From Symsagittifera roscoffensis (Eukaryota > Xenacoelomorpha > Acoela > Convolutidae), in the NCBI RefSeq assembly GCF_963678635.1, contig NC_087070.1, positions 19,563,318 through 19,627,317 on the forward strand: DNA of 64,000 bases, in the 5' to 3' direction. Shown here piece after piece: positions 1-11,914 of this stretch. Below the pieces are notes generated by a model that was given only the letters and a program-made list of their open reading frames with translations, was not told the DNA's origin and ran no database searches. How positions within the stretch are numbered: position 1 is the stretch's first letter; each line of letters begins with the position of its first letter. Made by a program: the position numbers and the translations under genes.

Positions 1-1194
1 ACACCATATGAATTCTAAGCAACTTTTTTTCTCTTTACCTTTTGTGCTTTTTCCGCCAAAGTATAAATTGAGCTAAATTGAATCGAAGCAAGCAGGATTT
101 GTGATGCTATTAAAATTTACCAGACGCTTCAAACATCCATTTGCACTCGACATAATGTCTAGGGTAGAAGATCTCAAAAGAATCCCTAAAAAAACCAGAG
201 TACTTTTTCATTTTTTTTTCAAAAATTTGTTTTAAAAACTTATTTCAGAGACGTTGAAGGTAAACCGCAACATTCAGGGCTTTGAAGAAACTTTAAAAAA
301 TCGGAAGTTATTTTCACAGAGTATCAGCCAGGCGCATAGCTTGTTATGTTGAAACTTCATTGACTGTGCAGGAAGCAAAGCAAGCATTCTCGCATTGAAA
401 ACTGGCTTTTTATGGTAAGCAGTTATTTGAAATCGTAGACATCAGATGTCCGGACCTTTGTGTGAGACCCACCATAGTTTTAAGTCCAAAAGGATCAAAT
501 AAGTATCTTCATTGAGAAAAATTAGCGTCTGATTTTCAAGTAGAAACCAAAATGCTTCAAGTAGAGATTTTTTGATAATTCCCTTGCATCACAAAGCTTT
601 TTCCGTTCCTGGACTTTTAGAAAATCTGTGGAATTTGAAAGATAATGCAGACTTTCATTCTGATACTTTGGATCTGAGCCCAATACTCACAAATTTTTGT
701 ACAAAAATATTACTTCAGACAAAACTTTAGGCGCATGAAGGAGCTTCTGTAAAAGTGTAATTACCAGATGCACAAAATTTTTTCCATTTCAAAAATTGCT
801 TCTGAATTTTTCTGGGGTTCGGTTGACTTGTAAAGCTTCAAACCTTATTTTTTTGCAGTAGGTCAAACCGTATTTCTGATGATTTTAAGTTCTACAGCGG
901 TTTTTGAAAAGGTTAGTGTCCCTAGGTTATATTTCAAAACACAATTTCACTTACAATTTCATGAGTTTGATTTACCCATAGTTTTTTGGTTGCAGATTGT
1001 AAACTTGGTTAGGTTTCTAGTTTGATTGAATCCGCCCCAGACACCAAAAAACTTCAGATCTTGTAAAGTCTTGCTAATTGTGTAACTGATTTGAAACTAA
1101 TTTAATATGGACTCCAACAGATTAGAAACTCCAAGGAAAATCAATGGGTACCTATAAGGTTTTTTCTAGGCAATAAAAAGCCTAAGTAACGGAA

Positions 1195-1510
1195 TTTTTC
1201 AGCTCGGGGTGGTTTTTCCTCCAGACAAGTATCGACTTTTAAAATAGCACTTTTTTAAAATAGCACTTTTTGAAGAAAACTTTTTGAATATAATTTAAAA
1301 TGTTTTGTTGTCTTGATCTCAATTTGAAAAAAATATATATTTCTCCTGTGATCATATTTTGTAAAATTATAGGTGTTTAAAGATTGCCGTTTTGGCCAAT
1401 TTGGGACAATTAACGCGCGATATGTCGGGCTAATAACGCGTAAGCCGAGATTTAATCCGTTTTAGAAACCGTTCCAAATTGGTTGAAGTAAGCTTTTATG
1501 CTTATTGATT
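1195..1510 (+). repeat. Dispersed repeat family A, copy 1
   Basis: This copy shares a run of landmarks with 1770-2070, 4235-5060, 8150-8900 and parts of 36770-37290. They are an AAAGATTGCC..TTTGGCCAATTTGGGA block, a CG-rich TTAACGCGCG block and a TTCCAAATTGGTTGAA block. No coding capacity is seen. The copies are diverged, and they lie in introns or intergenic DNA. Confidence 0.6.
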
Positions 1511-1769
1511 AGTTTCTTGGAGATAAATCTATCATTTTGTACTTTAAATGACGTGTGTGTGTGGGAGGGGGGTGATTTTCACAAAAACCCTCATTTACTT
1601 TTTTTTTTTTTATTTTTTTTTTTTATTTTTTTTTGCATTTATTTTTTTTTCAAGATACTACTGCTTCAACTGCTTCATAGACCTTAAAAGGCAATCGGAA
1701 CATTCAGTGTTTCGCCCTGATACCAGCAATCTTGTTATTTCGACTTTCGCAATGAAAAAAACGGAGTAT

Positions 1770-2075
1770 TTGCGCCCAGGTTGGTTTTTTTTTCTATAGA
1801 CAAATTTCGACTTTTTAACCAGCGATTTTTGACGGAGTTTTAAATATCATTCAAAAATCATTGTTCTGCTCAGCTTAAATTTGAAAAGATATTTCACCTG
1901 TGATGATTTTTCATAATTTATAATGGTTTGAAGGTTGACACTTTGGCTAATTTGGGACAATTAACGCGCGTTATAATTCGCGGTCTAGACTCGTAGGCGA
2001 AGATTTAATCACACATTGAAATCTTTCCAATTTGGTTGAAACTGGCTATTTGTCATAATTGGTTTGTCATAGGAG
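1770..2075 (+). repeat. Dispersed repeat family A, copy 2
   Basis: It repeats the order of landmarks of copy 1: GACGGAGTTTTAAAT, CACCTGTGATGATTTTT, TTTGGGACAATTAACGCGCG and CCAATTTGGTTGAAAC. It sits about 560 bp downstream of copy 1 in the same orientation. Confidence 0.6.
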
Positions 2076-2340
2076 CAAAATCTATCACTTGTACTTTATA
2101 TGGCGTGTGAGGGAAATTTTTGAAATTTTTTTTTTATTTTTCGAAAAATTCATAATTTTTTAAAGCGAACAACCATACCGAGAAAATATTTTATTTCTGA
2201 CCCTGAATACTTTATATCTAATCGACTTTTCTGGTCAGAAATTTTTTGTGAAAAGTTTAAACTTAGCAGGGATTTTCATAAAATTCTTTATTTTGATCAG
2301 AAATTAGCAAATTAAGCTATTTCTAGCTAGAAAAAATCTC

Positions 2341-2410
2341 TCGTTGTGGGACTCGAGCTACCAACCTGCCATTTCGCAGGCGGTTGTGCTAACAGCTAGG
2401 CCACATGACA
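2341..2410 (-). repeat. tRNA-derived (SINE-like) sequence
   Basis: Read on the minus strand it has an A-box-like TGGCCTAGCTGTTAGCACA (2385-2403) and a B-box-like AGCTCGAGTCCCAC (2346-2359), with a CCTGC/GCAGG stem between them in the anticodon-arm position. The anticodon loop would be 6 nt instead of 7, and the arms do not fold perfectly. I therefore read it as a tRNA-derived SINE head or tRNA pseudogene and not as a working tRNA. Confidence 0.45.
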
Positions 2411-3764
2411 TGATACTAGCCGATAGTTTAAGCGATCTAATGCAAAGCAACACATGCAATAACAAGTGTTAGTTTGCATTGTATGCATTGTATTGCTACC
2501 GCTACCTCGAAGCATGTTTATCTCGTTGCGGTCGAGCAAGGAACTGATTTATGGTTATTTCTTTCCAAAAAATTTTTTTTCTAAACTAAAAAAGAAATAG
2601 ATCATTTCTGCACAAAATTACAAAAAAAAATTGGCTAAGTAATTTATATAACATTTCTATCTAGAAAAACAGCCTTCGTTGGGTACGGGCACAGCTTCAT
2701 AGACCTTTAAAGACTGTCAGAGCCTTCAAGGAATTGCTCTGATACGAACATTCTTGTTCAAATTTGAAAAATATTTTCAACAGCGCATTGCAATTGGTTT
2801 GGTCTGCAGTTTTATGGAGTGTTGCTTATTTTCGCGTACATTTGATGAAAATTTGAAAACCTTTTACAAAACATTTTCAGTTTCCCACAATGATGTCATT
2901 GTACAAACCCAAATTTTGCTACGGACAAAGGTTAGTAGACATTTAAAATATTTGTTTCATAATTAGACACAATTATGATTATTAAACCGACTACATAACT
3001 AATCAAAATGTTCTCTAGGTTGCATTTGAAGAAAAGCAGGCATAGTGCGCCAAAAATAACGAAACTTCTTGCTCCAAAGTTTTCAAATTGTGGCATGAAA
3101 ACTTCATGTTTGACTTGATTATGGGCAATATCATTAGCTAATCAATTTTAAACAATTTTTCACCAGTTTATATTGCTCTCATAGCTAAATTTCATTAAAT
3201 TGTCTGCTTGCTTAACTAAATTTTGTTAGTTTTGATTTTTTTTTCATGGTAAAAAACTGCTTCGTGCAACAACATGTTTGAACCAAATCAACTTGCCGCT
3301 GTCGGTCTGTCCTGAAAAAAAAATCATTCAGCTTTTTCACTAAATATTGTGCTTATTTAGTCCGTTTTTAAAATGCAGCCCATTTTTTTAAAAGTTACAT
3401 ATATACAAGTATGCTTATTTGATTACAAACAATTATACGTCAACGCGAAAAAAAAATGGTAAAAAACGCTTATGTTAAACTCGGTTGAAATATTTTTGCG
3501 AGGTCAAAATGCCTTTTTCTTGGTCAAAACTTGCTTCGAACTCATTTTTGTCGGTTGAAAGCCTTCTCGGCCGGCAAAAACTCTAGTTCAAACTCAATCG
3601 ATATGTGTTTCTTTGGTCAAACTTGGTCAAATTTTTTCCTCGGTCAATCATAGTCGAAAAATAGACAACTTGGGTCGATTCAGTCGATACAGATTGCGTC
3701 TGGGTCGAGTCGGTCAAAGCATCCTTTGCAAATCTTGACCCGGGTCGCGCAGAGTCGCACAAAA

Positions 3765-4905
3765 CGCTTCGGTCGAGCAAGCTCGCAACCAAAACGTTTT
3801 TGAGTCGTGCAAAATCGCAATATGTTTTTTTTTTGGGCCGGGCAAAGTCGCTCAAACTTTTCGGTCGCGCAACAGCTGCCTATTTTGAGTTGCAACATAC
3901 CTTTTTGGGTCGTGCAAAGTAGTGCGAATTGCTTTGGTTGCATAAAGTTGCAACATAACCATTTTGAGTCGAAATGGTTGCAACATACCTTTTATGGGTC
4001 GCGCAAAGTCCCAACAAATCTTTTTTGGGCCGCGCAAAATCGCATAGAAATTCTTTGGTCGCTTAAAATTGCAACATAACCTTTTTGAGTTGCAATGGTT
4101 GCAACATAAGTAACTGACCTCGACCCGGGAAATAGTCCAACCTGGTCGACAATAATTAAAAGTTCATAAACTTACAAAACGTTCAGTTGACGCAGGTGAG
4201 TCACATTTGTACTTGTTCGACAAAAAATTTTTATACCCCATTGAAGATATCGACTCCCTGAGTTCAAATTTAAAAACATATTTTACCTCCAATTTTTTTG
4301 TTAAGTTCTCGGGGTTTGAAAATTGTCAAACTCGGCGCTTCGGTCGAGCAAACTCGCAACCAAAACGTTTTTGAGTCGTGCAAAATCGCAATATGTTTTT
4401 TTTGGGCCGGGCAAAGTCGCTCAAACTTTTCGGTCGCGCAACAGCTGCCTATTTTGAGTTGCAACATACCTTTTTGGGTCGTGCAAAGTAGTGCGAATTG
4501 CTTTGGTTGCATAAAGTTGCAACATAACCATTTTGAGTCGAAATGGTTGCAACATACCTTTTATGGGTCGCGCAAAGTCCCAACAAATCTTTTTTGGGCC
4601 GCGCAAAATCGCATAGAAATTCTTTGGTCGCTTAAAATTGCAACATAACCATTTTGAGTTGCAATGGTTGCAACATACTGACCTCGACCCGGGAATTAGT
4701 CCAACCTGGTCGACAATAATTAAAAGTTCATAAACTTACAAAACGTTCAGTTGATGCAGGTGAGTCACATTTGTACTTGTTCGACAAAAATTTATTATAC
4801 CCCATTGAAGATATCGACTCCCTGCGTTCAAATTTAAAAACATCTACTTCTTTTACCTCCAATTTTTTTGTTAAGTTCTCGGGGTTTGAAAATTGCCAAA
4901 CTGGC
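3765..4905. repeat. Duplicated minisatellite (GGTCGxGCAAAGTCGC)
   Basis: A block of roughly 565-570 bp is present twice in tandem: about 3765-4330 and 4336-4905. Within each copy, 25-40 bp units related to TTTTGGGTCGCGCAAAGTCGCAAC recur. Open frames crossing the array on both strands (Ala/Arg/Pro/Lys-rich on minus) follow from the repeat and do not look like genes. The second copy runs into a family A repeat. Confidence 0.75.
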
Positions 4906-5060
4906 CATGCTCTGGACTAAATTATGCGCGCTTTGAAGAATTTATTCATATTGCTGAGAGCGTAACGGAAATTATTTATGCGTGGCGAATTATCGCGCAC
5001 GACAAAAACCGCTCCAAAATGAATTGAGGCTAGCTAAACGGTCGTATCAATTTCGTACAA
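4235..5060 (+). repeat. Dispersed repeat family A, copy 3 (partly within the duplication)
   Basis: TTGAAAATTGCCAAACTGGCC, ATGCGCGCTTTGAAGAA and CGCGCACGACAAAAACCGCTCC follow the family order. Part of it is included in the minisatellite duplication. Confidence 0.5.
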
Positions 5061-5301
5061 ATCAAAATTTTACACAGCTTTGATATTGTCCAAAATGTAT
5101 AGGTTTTCAATATTTTCATTTCCTAAAAACTGTTCGATATGAATTAAGCGACAGTCGGAACATTCAGGGCTTTGCTCTGACATACAAGCAGTCTTTTCAA
5201 ATTTATTTTTTAGTTCAGAACTACTGCTTCAAAAAATTTCGATCACTTTTCCTTTTCCCGCGAAAATCAACTTAACTAAAGTCGCAAATAAAACATTTTA
5301 G

Positions 5302-8300
5302 CCGATATGCCCATCAGCCAACCAGATCCGATCATAATGATAAGACCAACAAACAAATGCAATTCATTTCTTTCAAATGAAAATGATCGTGAAAAGAAAA
5401 GGAAAAATACTGACTGGAAAGAAAGTGCTGCAAAACTAGGATGCCCCAGGAACTCTGGAAGTGTAAGTGGAAGAAATGATGCTTGGTTTGCCCAAGTTGA
5501 AGTCAGACTAGGTTGGTGGATCATGGACCCTTGCTGCCCTGGATCTGATAATTCACTCTTTGATTTCTGCAAGAACTGTAAAATGAATCCAGGTGCTGAT
5601 TTTTGCATCCAATCATCGCCAGTGCTCATAAACGAAACGTATTTTGTTGACGGAGAGACGCGGTATGAACCAACTACCATTTCGAACCAGTGTTGCTACG
5701 ATATTAATGGTATGCTATTAACTAACTCGTTCAAAGGCGCGGGGACAGTGAAACGATCTGTTAACAATGACGACCATCTGTTCAGCTTTTTCATGGCTGA
5801 GTTTTCATTTTTCATGTCTTGCTGTGAAGATGAACATAAATGTAAGAAATACTACGCTAAAAGACCAACTCTGATAGGCCAATACAGTCCGCCAAGACGT
5901 GTTATTAACACAGGGGATCCGCATTTCCAGTCGCTAGATGGCTTCAAGTACACATTCAACGGTTTGGGAGTTTATACCATGTTCGAAGTTTCAAAATCCG
6001 ATAAGTATCAAACATCAGATCTGACAATGCAAATCAGCACTAGAAGAATGGGCAACGGTACTGTGTTCAGTGGATTCGTCGCTTCGGATAATTCTACTTC
6101 GGCCGAGTTATTTCAGTTAGCTGACACCGGCAAAGTTTCGATTTCCATAAATGGAACCAAACTACCGTTTGACCAGAACTCGAGGGTTGTGGAGACAGAA
6201 GCATGCATAAGCAGAGAAGTATTTATTATTCCTAAGCGAATGAAGTTTTCCTACGAGGAGAAATTATTGACAAATTTTCATTTCGAATTGCTAAATGAAT
6301 TTTTGTAGCTCATTTTAATGATTTGTCTAAAATAAGTTTGCAAAACTTTCACAAATTAGCTGTCATACGTCAAAACATCAGCAAATGTAGAAAGTTACCA
6401 CAGCTTTTTGACAAGTTGATGTTTTATGACAACTTTCTGAAAAGAGGCCCCCTTTTTTGAAGGAAATCGTTGTTCCGTCCCTGTTATTAACTGTTAGAAA
6501 TGTACTTATTTTAAATCCACGAGAATGTCCTAGGACACAACTTCTTAAGAGTAATTATATTGAATTCTATTATTGTTCCGACCATTGAAAGTTGGAAAGA
6601 ACTTTGTATTCATGTGTTTAAGTTTTTTCATTTTTCTTTTTTTTCGAGGCAAAATCAGTTACGCGAAATCATCATCAAAATGGGTCGAGTGATATTTTAC
6701 CTGAAATCCAGTTTGTTTGTCAATAGAACATCATTTCAAAATTGTGAAAAAGTTGTCCCAGTGCCGAGAAAAAAATTGGTTTGAAATTTTTGAGCCTTAA
6801 TTTATTTCGAATGAGAAAATGATCGAGTAACTTCGAAATTGGTCATTTAGCATTGGCGGATTTAGAGTGGACAGGTGGCGGACGCCCCGCCCTCGGGTAG
6901 TCGCCTCCCCTCAATAACCACAAGTCACCTTTTGATATTATTTTATGTCATCCATTTTCGCCCGATCAACCCTAAAATTGTTCTGAACACGTTTTCGGCG
7001 TCAATATGTACTAATTCTGAAGGAGAGCACCCGCCAAAAAAAAACGCATTTTGAAAAAAAAATTTTGAAAGACCCACCCCTCTCGAGAAAACCAACAACG
7101 TGATATTTCCAAAAAAAAATAATTTTGGAACTTTCATTCAGCACTTATAATATAGTATTTTATAATGTGACCAAAAAAGGAAAACAACAACAAACAAAAA
7201 TTCTATTTATATGCGGTTAAATAGTTTTATAATGATCTTTAAGTGAAAAACAAATTGTTTTAATTTGCTACTTGCTCAGCAACATTCTATCCTAGTTTTG
7301 ATAAAATATTTTATCAAAACTTCAGAAAACCAATTTTTTTTACAAAGCACTAGAAGCAAATAAAAGAAGTATAACTGGTTGCTGTGCAAATAGCAGATAA
7401 AGTTCCCATAGCAATAATTGAAAAAGTATACAACAACATTTTGTTAAATCAAACTGTTTCGTTTTTGTCCCATTAAATTTTAGATTTAATTGAAAGTTAT
7501 AGTAAGTTAGACATATCAAACTGTCCCGTTAAATTTTAGATATAATTGAAAGTTATAGTAAGTTAGACATATCAAACGAAATTTTCTGAAAAAAAAAGTG
7601 AAAAAAAAACTAAAAAAAAGTTTTGGCAGAAAATTTTCTCGCAAAGGCGTCAAAAAAATGTTAAAAACTAACTTCACTGCAATAACTTCAAGTTCGGCAT
7701 TTTTAAGGAGCTATTACAAGCTTAATTTGCTCAAAAACTGGCATAGTTTGTATGAAACTAGACTGAAAATCAAAAACTTCGAACCAGTTTTTCTCGACAC
7801 TAGTGACAAACTTCGGAAAAATCGTATGTCGTATGAATTTTGACTGAAAATTTTTAATTTGTTTCATCACTCTATTTGTGTCGATAATTGTTCGTGGTAC
7901 CCAATTTTGCGCTGAAAAATAGTTAAAATTGCCCCGAAGACAAAGTTCCTCCTCACTTTTAGTGGTCAGAGCAAAGCACGGAGTATGAGCACTCTTGCAT
8001 CAGCATAGCATCAAATTTTATAAATATAGAATATAATGCACTCAGACTAGTTTCAGCAGTCAAAATATCAATCTTTCTTTGAAATTTTGAAAAAACATGG
8101 TATAAGTTCCCTGACTTAAAAGGTAGAAAGTTTATTCACGTGCGGTCCTTTCGATAAAATTCTGAGGGCGGTTAAGGACTGCCAAACTGGCAACTTTCTG
8201 GACTAATTTAAACGCGCTTTGAAAGTTTACACATATAATTAGTAGCAAAAAGTTCGGACAGACAGAATTAATTAAAATTAGCAATCAGTGCTTTTCGACT

Positions 8301-11300
8301 CTTTTTTGCATGCAAAATCTGAAGCCGAACAACCTTGAGTTTTTTGTCAGACTAAATTCAAAAAGCGAGGTTGTCGGTTATCCGATGATTATGCTAGCCT
8401 AGTTTTTAAATAATGCGATGAACATCCAGATTTTACTATAAAACAGTTCGACGCTTCGGATGCAATTGCCTGCCGTGGTTATAGCAATCTCGCTCCCCTC
8501 CCCCTATTGTATCTACTAAAGAATCTCGACCCCTGTAGATGTGCACTAGAGCATTGAATGTAAAATGAAATTTTGCTGCATTCTGATTGGTCGAAAGTTT
8601 GCTGCCAGTAATCTAATTAACAATCTCCTCCGCTTTCTTGAAATGGGGATTGTTAAGTAGATCCCGTAACTCTGACTTATGAAATTTCGATGTTATGTTT
8701 ATTTCAGTTTTAATTTCCGTTGATCTCTAGACAATTGCTCTTTTTAATTAATTCTGTCTGTCCGAACTTTTTGCAACTCTCTATAAACACAAGTTTTTAT
8801 GCATGGCAATATATCTTGCATTGAAAATTGTTCCAAATTGCGGAATTGAGGCAAACTGTTTGGTCAAATCAATTTTTTATACGACTGAAGTCGTAACAGC
8901 AACAATTTTTTATTGCCGTTGAAGGCCAAACGTTGAAAAATTAACACAAAAATAGCAATTTGTTATTCAATTTTATTCATTCCATTTATACGGCATTCGA
9001 AAGATTCAGGATTTTTCCCTGATATGCGAGCAGCCTTGTTTCGTCCCGACTAGCTTCGCCTTTTTAATTAGAGTTTGACGTAAGTTTTTCTTTAATGACT
9101 GACAACTAACGATTATCAATGCTCTAAGCTATCTTTTATTAGTACTGATTTATCTGAGCTTATCAATGTCTGTTAGTAAAAGCGTGTGGAATTTTCTTTT
9201 TTTCCGAGCGCGTAGCAAACCATTCGGTACTATTTTATGGCATCCTTTTTTGGCTCACCAACTCCTGAAGACCTTTATGGCGCCAATACATGTTGAAGAT
9301 GGGGGCGGCGTGGACTCGCGCCGAAAAAAAACGCAACTTCGTGATCACAATCATCTAAAAAAAAGCTCTATGGCGCAGAAAATGCAAACTTTTGGACTAA
9401 TTTTCACGTTTTTTGAAATAATCATCAAGGGTTTTAAATGAGGTTGAAATTTACGGGCTCGAGTTTGAACCACCAGCGAATTTAGAGGAGGGAGGGGGGA
9501 GGAGAGGACGCTCCCCTTCTCAGGGATTCGACCTCCTGCCGACCCAAAGGGTCCACTTTTGTACTATTTTGTGATAGCCATTTTTGGCTGACTGACCCTA
9601 AAGTTTTCGGCGCGCGCTTTCCCCTCAAAAAATACTAGTTTTGAGGGGAGAGCGCGCGCCGAAGAAACGCCATTTTCTGGTCGAAAATTTTCCAAAAAGT
9701 GCCTATAAACGCCGTTTTTGGCTTGTTTTTTTTTTCAAAAACTTGCCTGCGGCGCACACAAATTGGTCAAAATGAGGTCTTTATAGAGATTTTTGTTTGA
9801 CGTTCTGTTATGAAAATATTTTCAAAAAAAAATTGAATTAATGAGCTTTCGTTTTTTTTACTTTCGAAAAGTCGAGATTGCAAAATTTAATACTACAGAA
9901 AATTTAATTGGTTCATTTTGTTCAGAAGAAACCGCAAATAGGAAAAGACGGAGTACTTGTATCGCTAAGCCGACAGGCTTCTTTAACCGAATTCACTTTT
10001 CGCATGCTGCAATCTGGCTTGATCATCTCGGCTTCTCTAGGAAGTGATAACTTTCTCAACATCGGGGTTGCGCCTCCTGCATACGCAAAGGGCAGATCAA
10101 AAGGTTTGCTCGGAAACTTCGACGGGATTTCATCTAATGACTTGACTTCTAGAGGTAAGAAAAATATATCAACTGCATTTGAGCATAGCTTTAATATTAT
10201 GAGAATTATCAAACTCGACCACTTTACATGTCTTTGCAAATTAGATTTTTCCTTGATTTTGGATTCAAGTCATTAACAATGCTGTAATCGATTAGTTTCT
10301 TTTTTTTTATTCACTTCCAAAATCTGTTTCAAAAAGACGCTTTCAGTTCTATAAACATTCAGTATGCCTGTTTCATTTTCTACGGTGTAGCAAAATTTTT
10401 AAGCTGAACTTATTGTTTCTTATTTAATTTTTTAAAATCAGGCAAAATTATGCAACGCAAAGTTATGCACTGGCTAAGCTGGATCTTCAGTCAAGAAGTT
10501 TTCACGTCTGCAGATATCCTGCTTTTCCACAGCTGGTACATTTGAAATGTTTATTTTAGATGGTTTAACACTTCCTCCAGATTCGAACTTGAGCTTCATT
10601 CACACTGATTTCGGAAATACGTGGGAGGTTTCCCGAGATTTTTGGTTGTTCAGTTCATCTGCAATCAGAAATATTGCCAGTGATATAGAAAGGGGATCAC
10701 CCTACTCGCCTGTATACGAAGCTCAGTTCCAAGACGAACAGCTCAAGGAAATTGCTGAAGAAGTAAGTTTCAAATGAAGTAGTATGAAGAAAGATCGGCT
10801 GCTCTTAAAGTAGCACATTAAGCCCCAAACAGTTGTTTTTTTTTGCAAAAAATAGAGAAAAAAAACTAGTAAAAAAACCAACATAAAACTTTTTTAAAAA
10901 GCACTTTTCAGGTCAATGGGGCTGAGTAAAACTCAGGGGCTGATTTAGGGGAAGGGGCGGGAGGTGTTGCGGACGCTCTTTTTGCTAGGATTCGACCCCC
11001 TCACAAACCAAAAGGTCCCCCATTTGGTATTATTTAATGAAATCTATTTTAGGCCAACCCACCATAAAACTGCTCTGAAGGGGCCTTTGACGCTAGTATA
11101 TACTAATTTTGGAGGGCAGCGCGCGCCAAAAAAAATGCAACATTTTTTGGTAGAAATTTTCCAAAAAAGTACTCAAAAACGACATTTTTGACCTGTTTTT
11201 TCAAAAATCTGCTTGCGGCGCAAAAATTTTGGCCAAAACAGGGTCTTCTTAAGGATTTGGGAGAGCTCGAAAAATCAATTTGGAGGACCTTAAAAACAAA

Positions 11301-11914
11301 AGAAATCGACACATTAAAATTTTTTGGATAAATTTTTATAGTTTTTTTACCATCGTTAACTTGGGGTAAATAAAATAGTGGGGTAAATAAAATCTTTTGC
11401 TCTTCACAAAATTGTTTCAAAAGCTAAGCAAATTTAAGCTACTTTTTGTCTCCCAGAAAACATTTTTGGAGTTTTTCATTGCAGCTCGAGTCCCAAACCA
11501 AAAAGTTTTTTTTATAACATATTCAATATTTTTGGTGGCATCTGGTTTTGAGTTAAAAACACTCCTGAGCGTTTACGTTTATTTCATTGTCGAAACAAAA
11601 AATAATTTTTTCCTAGTCAGTCCAATGAAAAACTTCAAAGTTGAAGCGTCTTAGATTATAGTTTGAATTTGATTTATGATTTTCAGAAGTGTGGTTCAAA
11701 TCTGGATTGTCTACTGGACGTTGCTTTGACTGGGAACATAGCCCTTGCTAACAATGCTCGGGAAGTCAGATCAGTTGTCGAAGAAGTTGCTACAGTAAAC
11801 ATCGTCTACAATGAAAAAGAGAAGATGGATATTCTACGCGCAGAATCCAATGGGCCAGCGTTAAAAGTGTCATTCACCTTTATGCTGTCATTTCTGCTGT
11901 TTTGTATAAAATGA
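5302..11914 (+). CDS. AMOP + von Willebrand type D domain protein, C-terminal four exons (SUSD2/mucin-4-like)
   Basis: Four exons join in frame: 5302-6218 (acceptor TTTTAG; donor GAA|GTATTT, weak), 9926-10154 (donor GTAAGA), 10560-10762 (donor GTAAGT) and 11687-11914, ending in TGA. Intron phases are 0, 1, 0. The first exon starts mid-codon, so the N-terminus lies further left. Exon 1 carries a cysteine-rich AMOP-like block (DPCCPG, CKNCK, NQCCYD, MSCCED), then the start of a VWD domain (GDPHFQSLDGFKYTFNGLG). Exon 2 completes it (KGLLGNFDG). Exon 4 has the CGSNLDCLLDVALTG stretch that follows VWD in SUSD2-type proteins. Family members are extracellular adhesion or mucin-like proteins. No sushi domain follows; the protein stops after a hydrophobic tail (FTFMLSFLLFCIK) with no cytoplasmic part, which suggests a GPI anchor or a short membrane tail. 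An extra small exon in the 3.7-kb first intron cannot be excluded. Confidence 0.8.
6853..7140 (+). repeat. Dispersed repeat family B, copy 1
   Basis: The family reads GGCGGATTTAGAG, a GC-rich GGACGC(C/T)CC block, then GAGGGNAGCNCGCGCC followed by AAAAAACGC. Other copies are at 9200-9345 (partial), 9470-9775, 10930-11275 and, inverted, 39395-39640. Confidence 0.55.
7467..7577 (+). repeat. 56-bp tandem duplication
   Basis: GTCCCATTAAATTTTAGAT.. at 7467-7522 is followed at once by GTCCCGTTAAATTTTAGAT.. at 7523-7577, with only a few differences. Both end in AGTTAGACATATCAAAC. Confidence 0.85.
8245..8774. mobile_element. MITE-like element with 33-bp terminal inverted repeats
   Basis: The left end GCAAAAAGTTCGGACAGACA (8245 onward) continues as GAATTAATTAAAA, and its exact reverse complement ends at 8774. 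The 530-bp interior has no open frame. The element splits a family A repeat: CGCGCTTTGAAAG lies to its left, and TTGTTCCAAATTGCGGAATTG to its right. No clear target-site duplication is visible, so the transposase superfamily stays open. Confidence 0.75.
9200..9345 (+). repeat. Family B fragment
   Basis: TACTATTTTATGGCATCC, CTCACCAACTCCTGAAG and CTCGCGCCGAAAAAAAACGC match the middle of family B. The GC-rich head is missing. Confidence 0.45.
9470..9775 (+). repeat. Dispersed repeat family B, copy 2
   Basis: The sequence runs from CAGCGAATTTAGAGG through AGGGGAGAGCGCGCGCCG to TTGCCTGCGGCGCACA. It matches the copy at 10930-11275 in order and orientation. Confidence 0.6.
9606..9663. repeat. GC-rich perfect-loop hairpin within family B
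   Basis: The 25-nt arms TTCGGCGCGCGCTTTCCCCT.. (9606-9630) and their reverse complement (9639-9663) have one mismatch around an 8-nt loop. The other family B copies carry only the right arm, so the left arm was gained in this copy. Confidence 0.8.
10930..11275 (+). repeat. Dispersed repeat family B, copy 3
   Basis: GGGGCTGATTTAGGGGAAGG, TTGGAGGGCAGCGCGCGCC and CTGCTTGCGGCGCAAAAATT match family B. It lies in the last intron of the AMOP/VWD gene. Confidence 0.6.

Larger units (their letters stand above)
1..5301. other. Repeat-rich non-coding flank or upstream intron
   Basis: No convincing coding region is visible. The stretch is AT-rich with long T and A runs, two copies of dispersed repeat family A, a tRNA-like sequence and a duplicated minisatellite. 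The first recognised exon of the AMOP/VWD gene begins at 5302 in the middle of a codon, so earlier exons should lie in or left of this stretch; I could not identify them. Confidence 0.6.
6219..9925 (+). other. Long intron of the AMOP/VWD gene
   Basis: No coding sequence is recognised. It holds family B repeats, a 56-bp tandem duplication, a MITE interrupting a family A repeat and a GC-rich hairpin, each listed separately. Short open frames here have no recognisable content. Confidence 0.6.

Noticed and set aside
2341..2410. Functional tRNA gene on the minus strand
   Set aside because: Pol III boxes are present, but the anticodon loop is one base short and the acceptor stem does not pair well.
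3583..4648. Overlapping open frames on both strands (Ala/Arg/Pro-rich, 60-116 residues)
   Set aside because: They are produced by the GGTCGCGCAAAGTCGC minisatellite, repeat exactly with the duplication, and occur on both strands.
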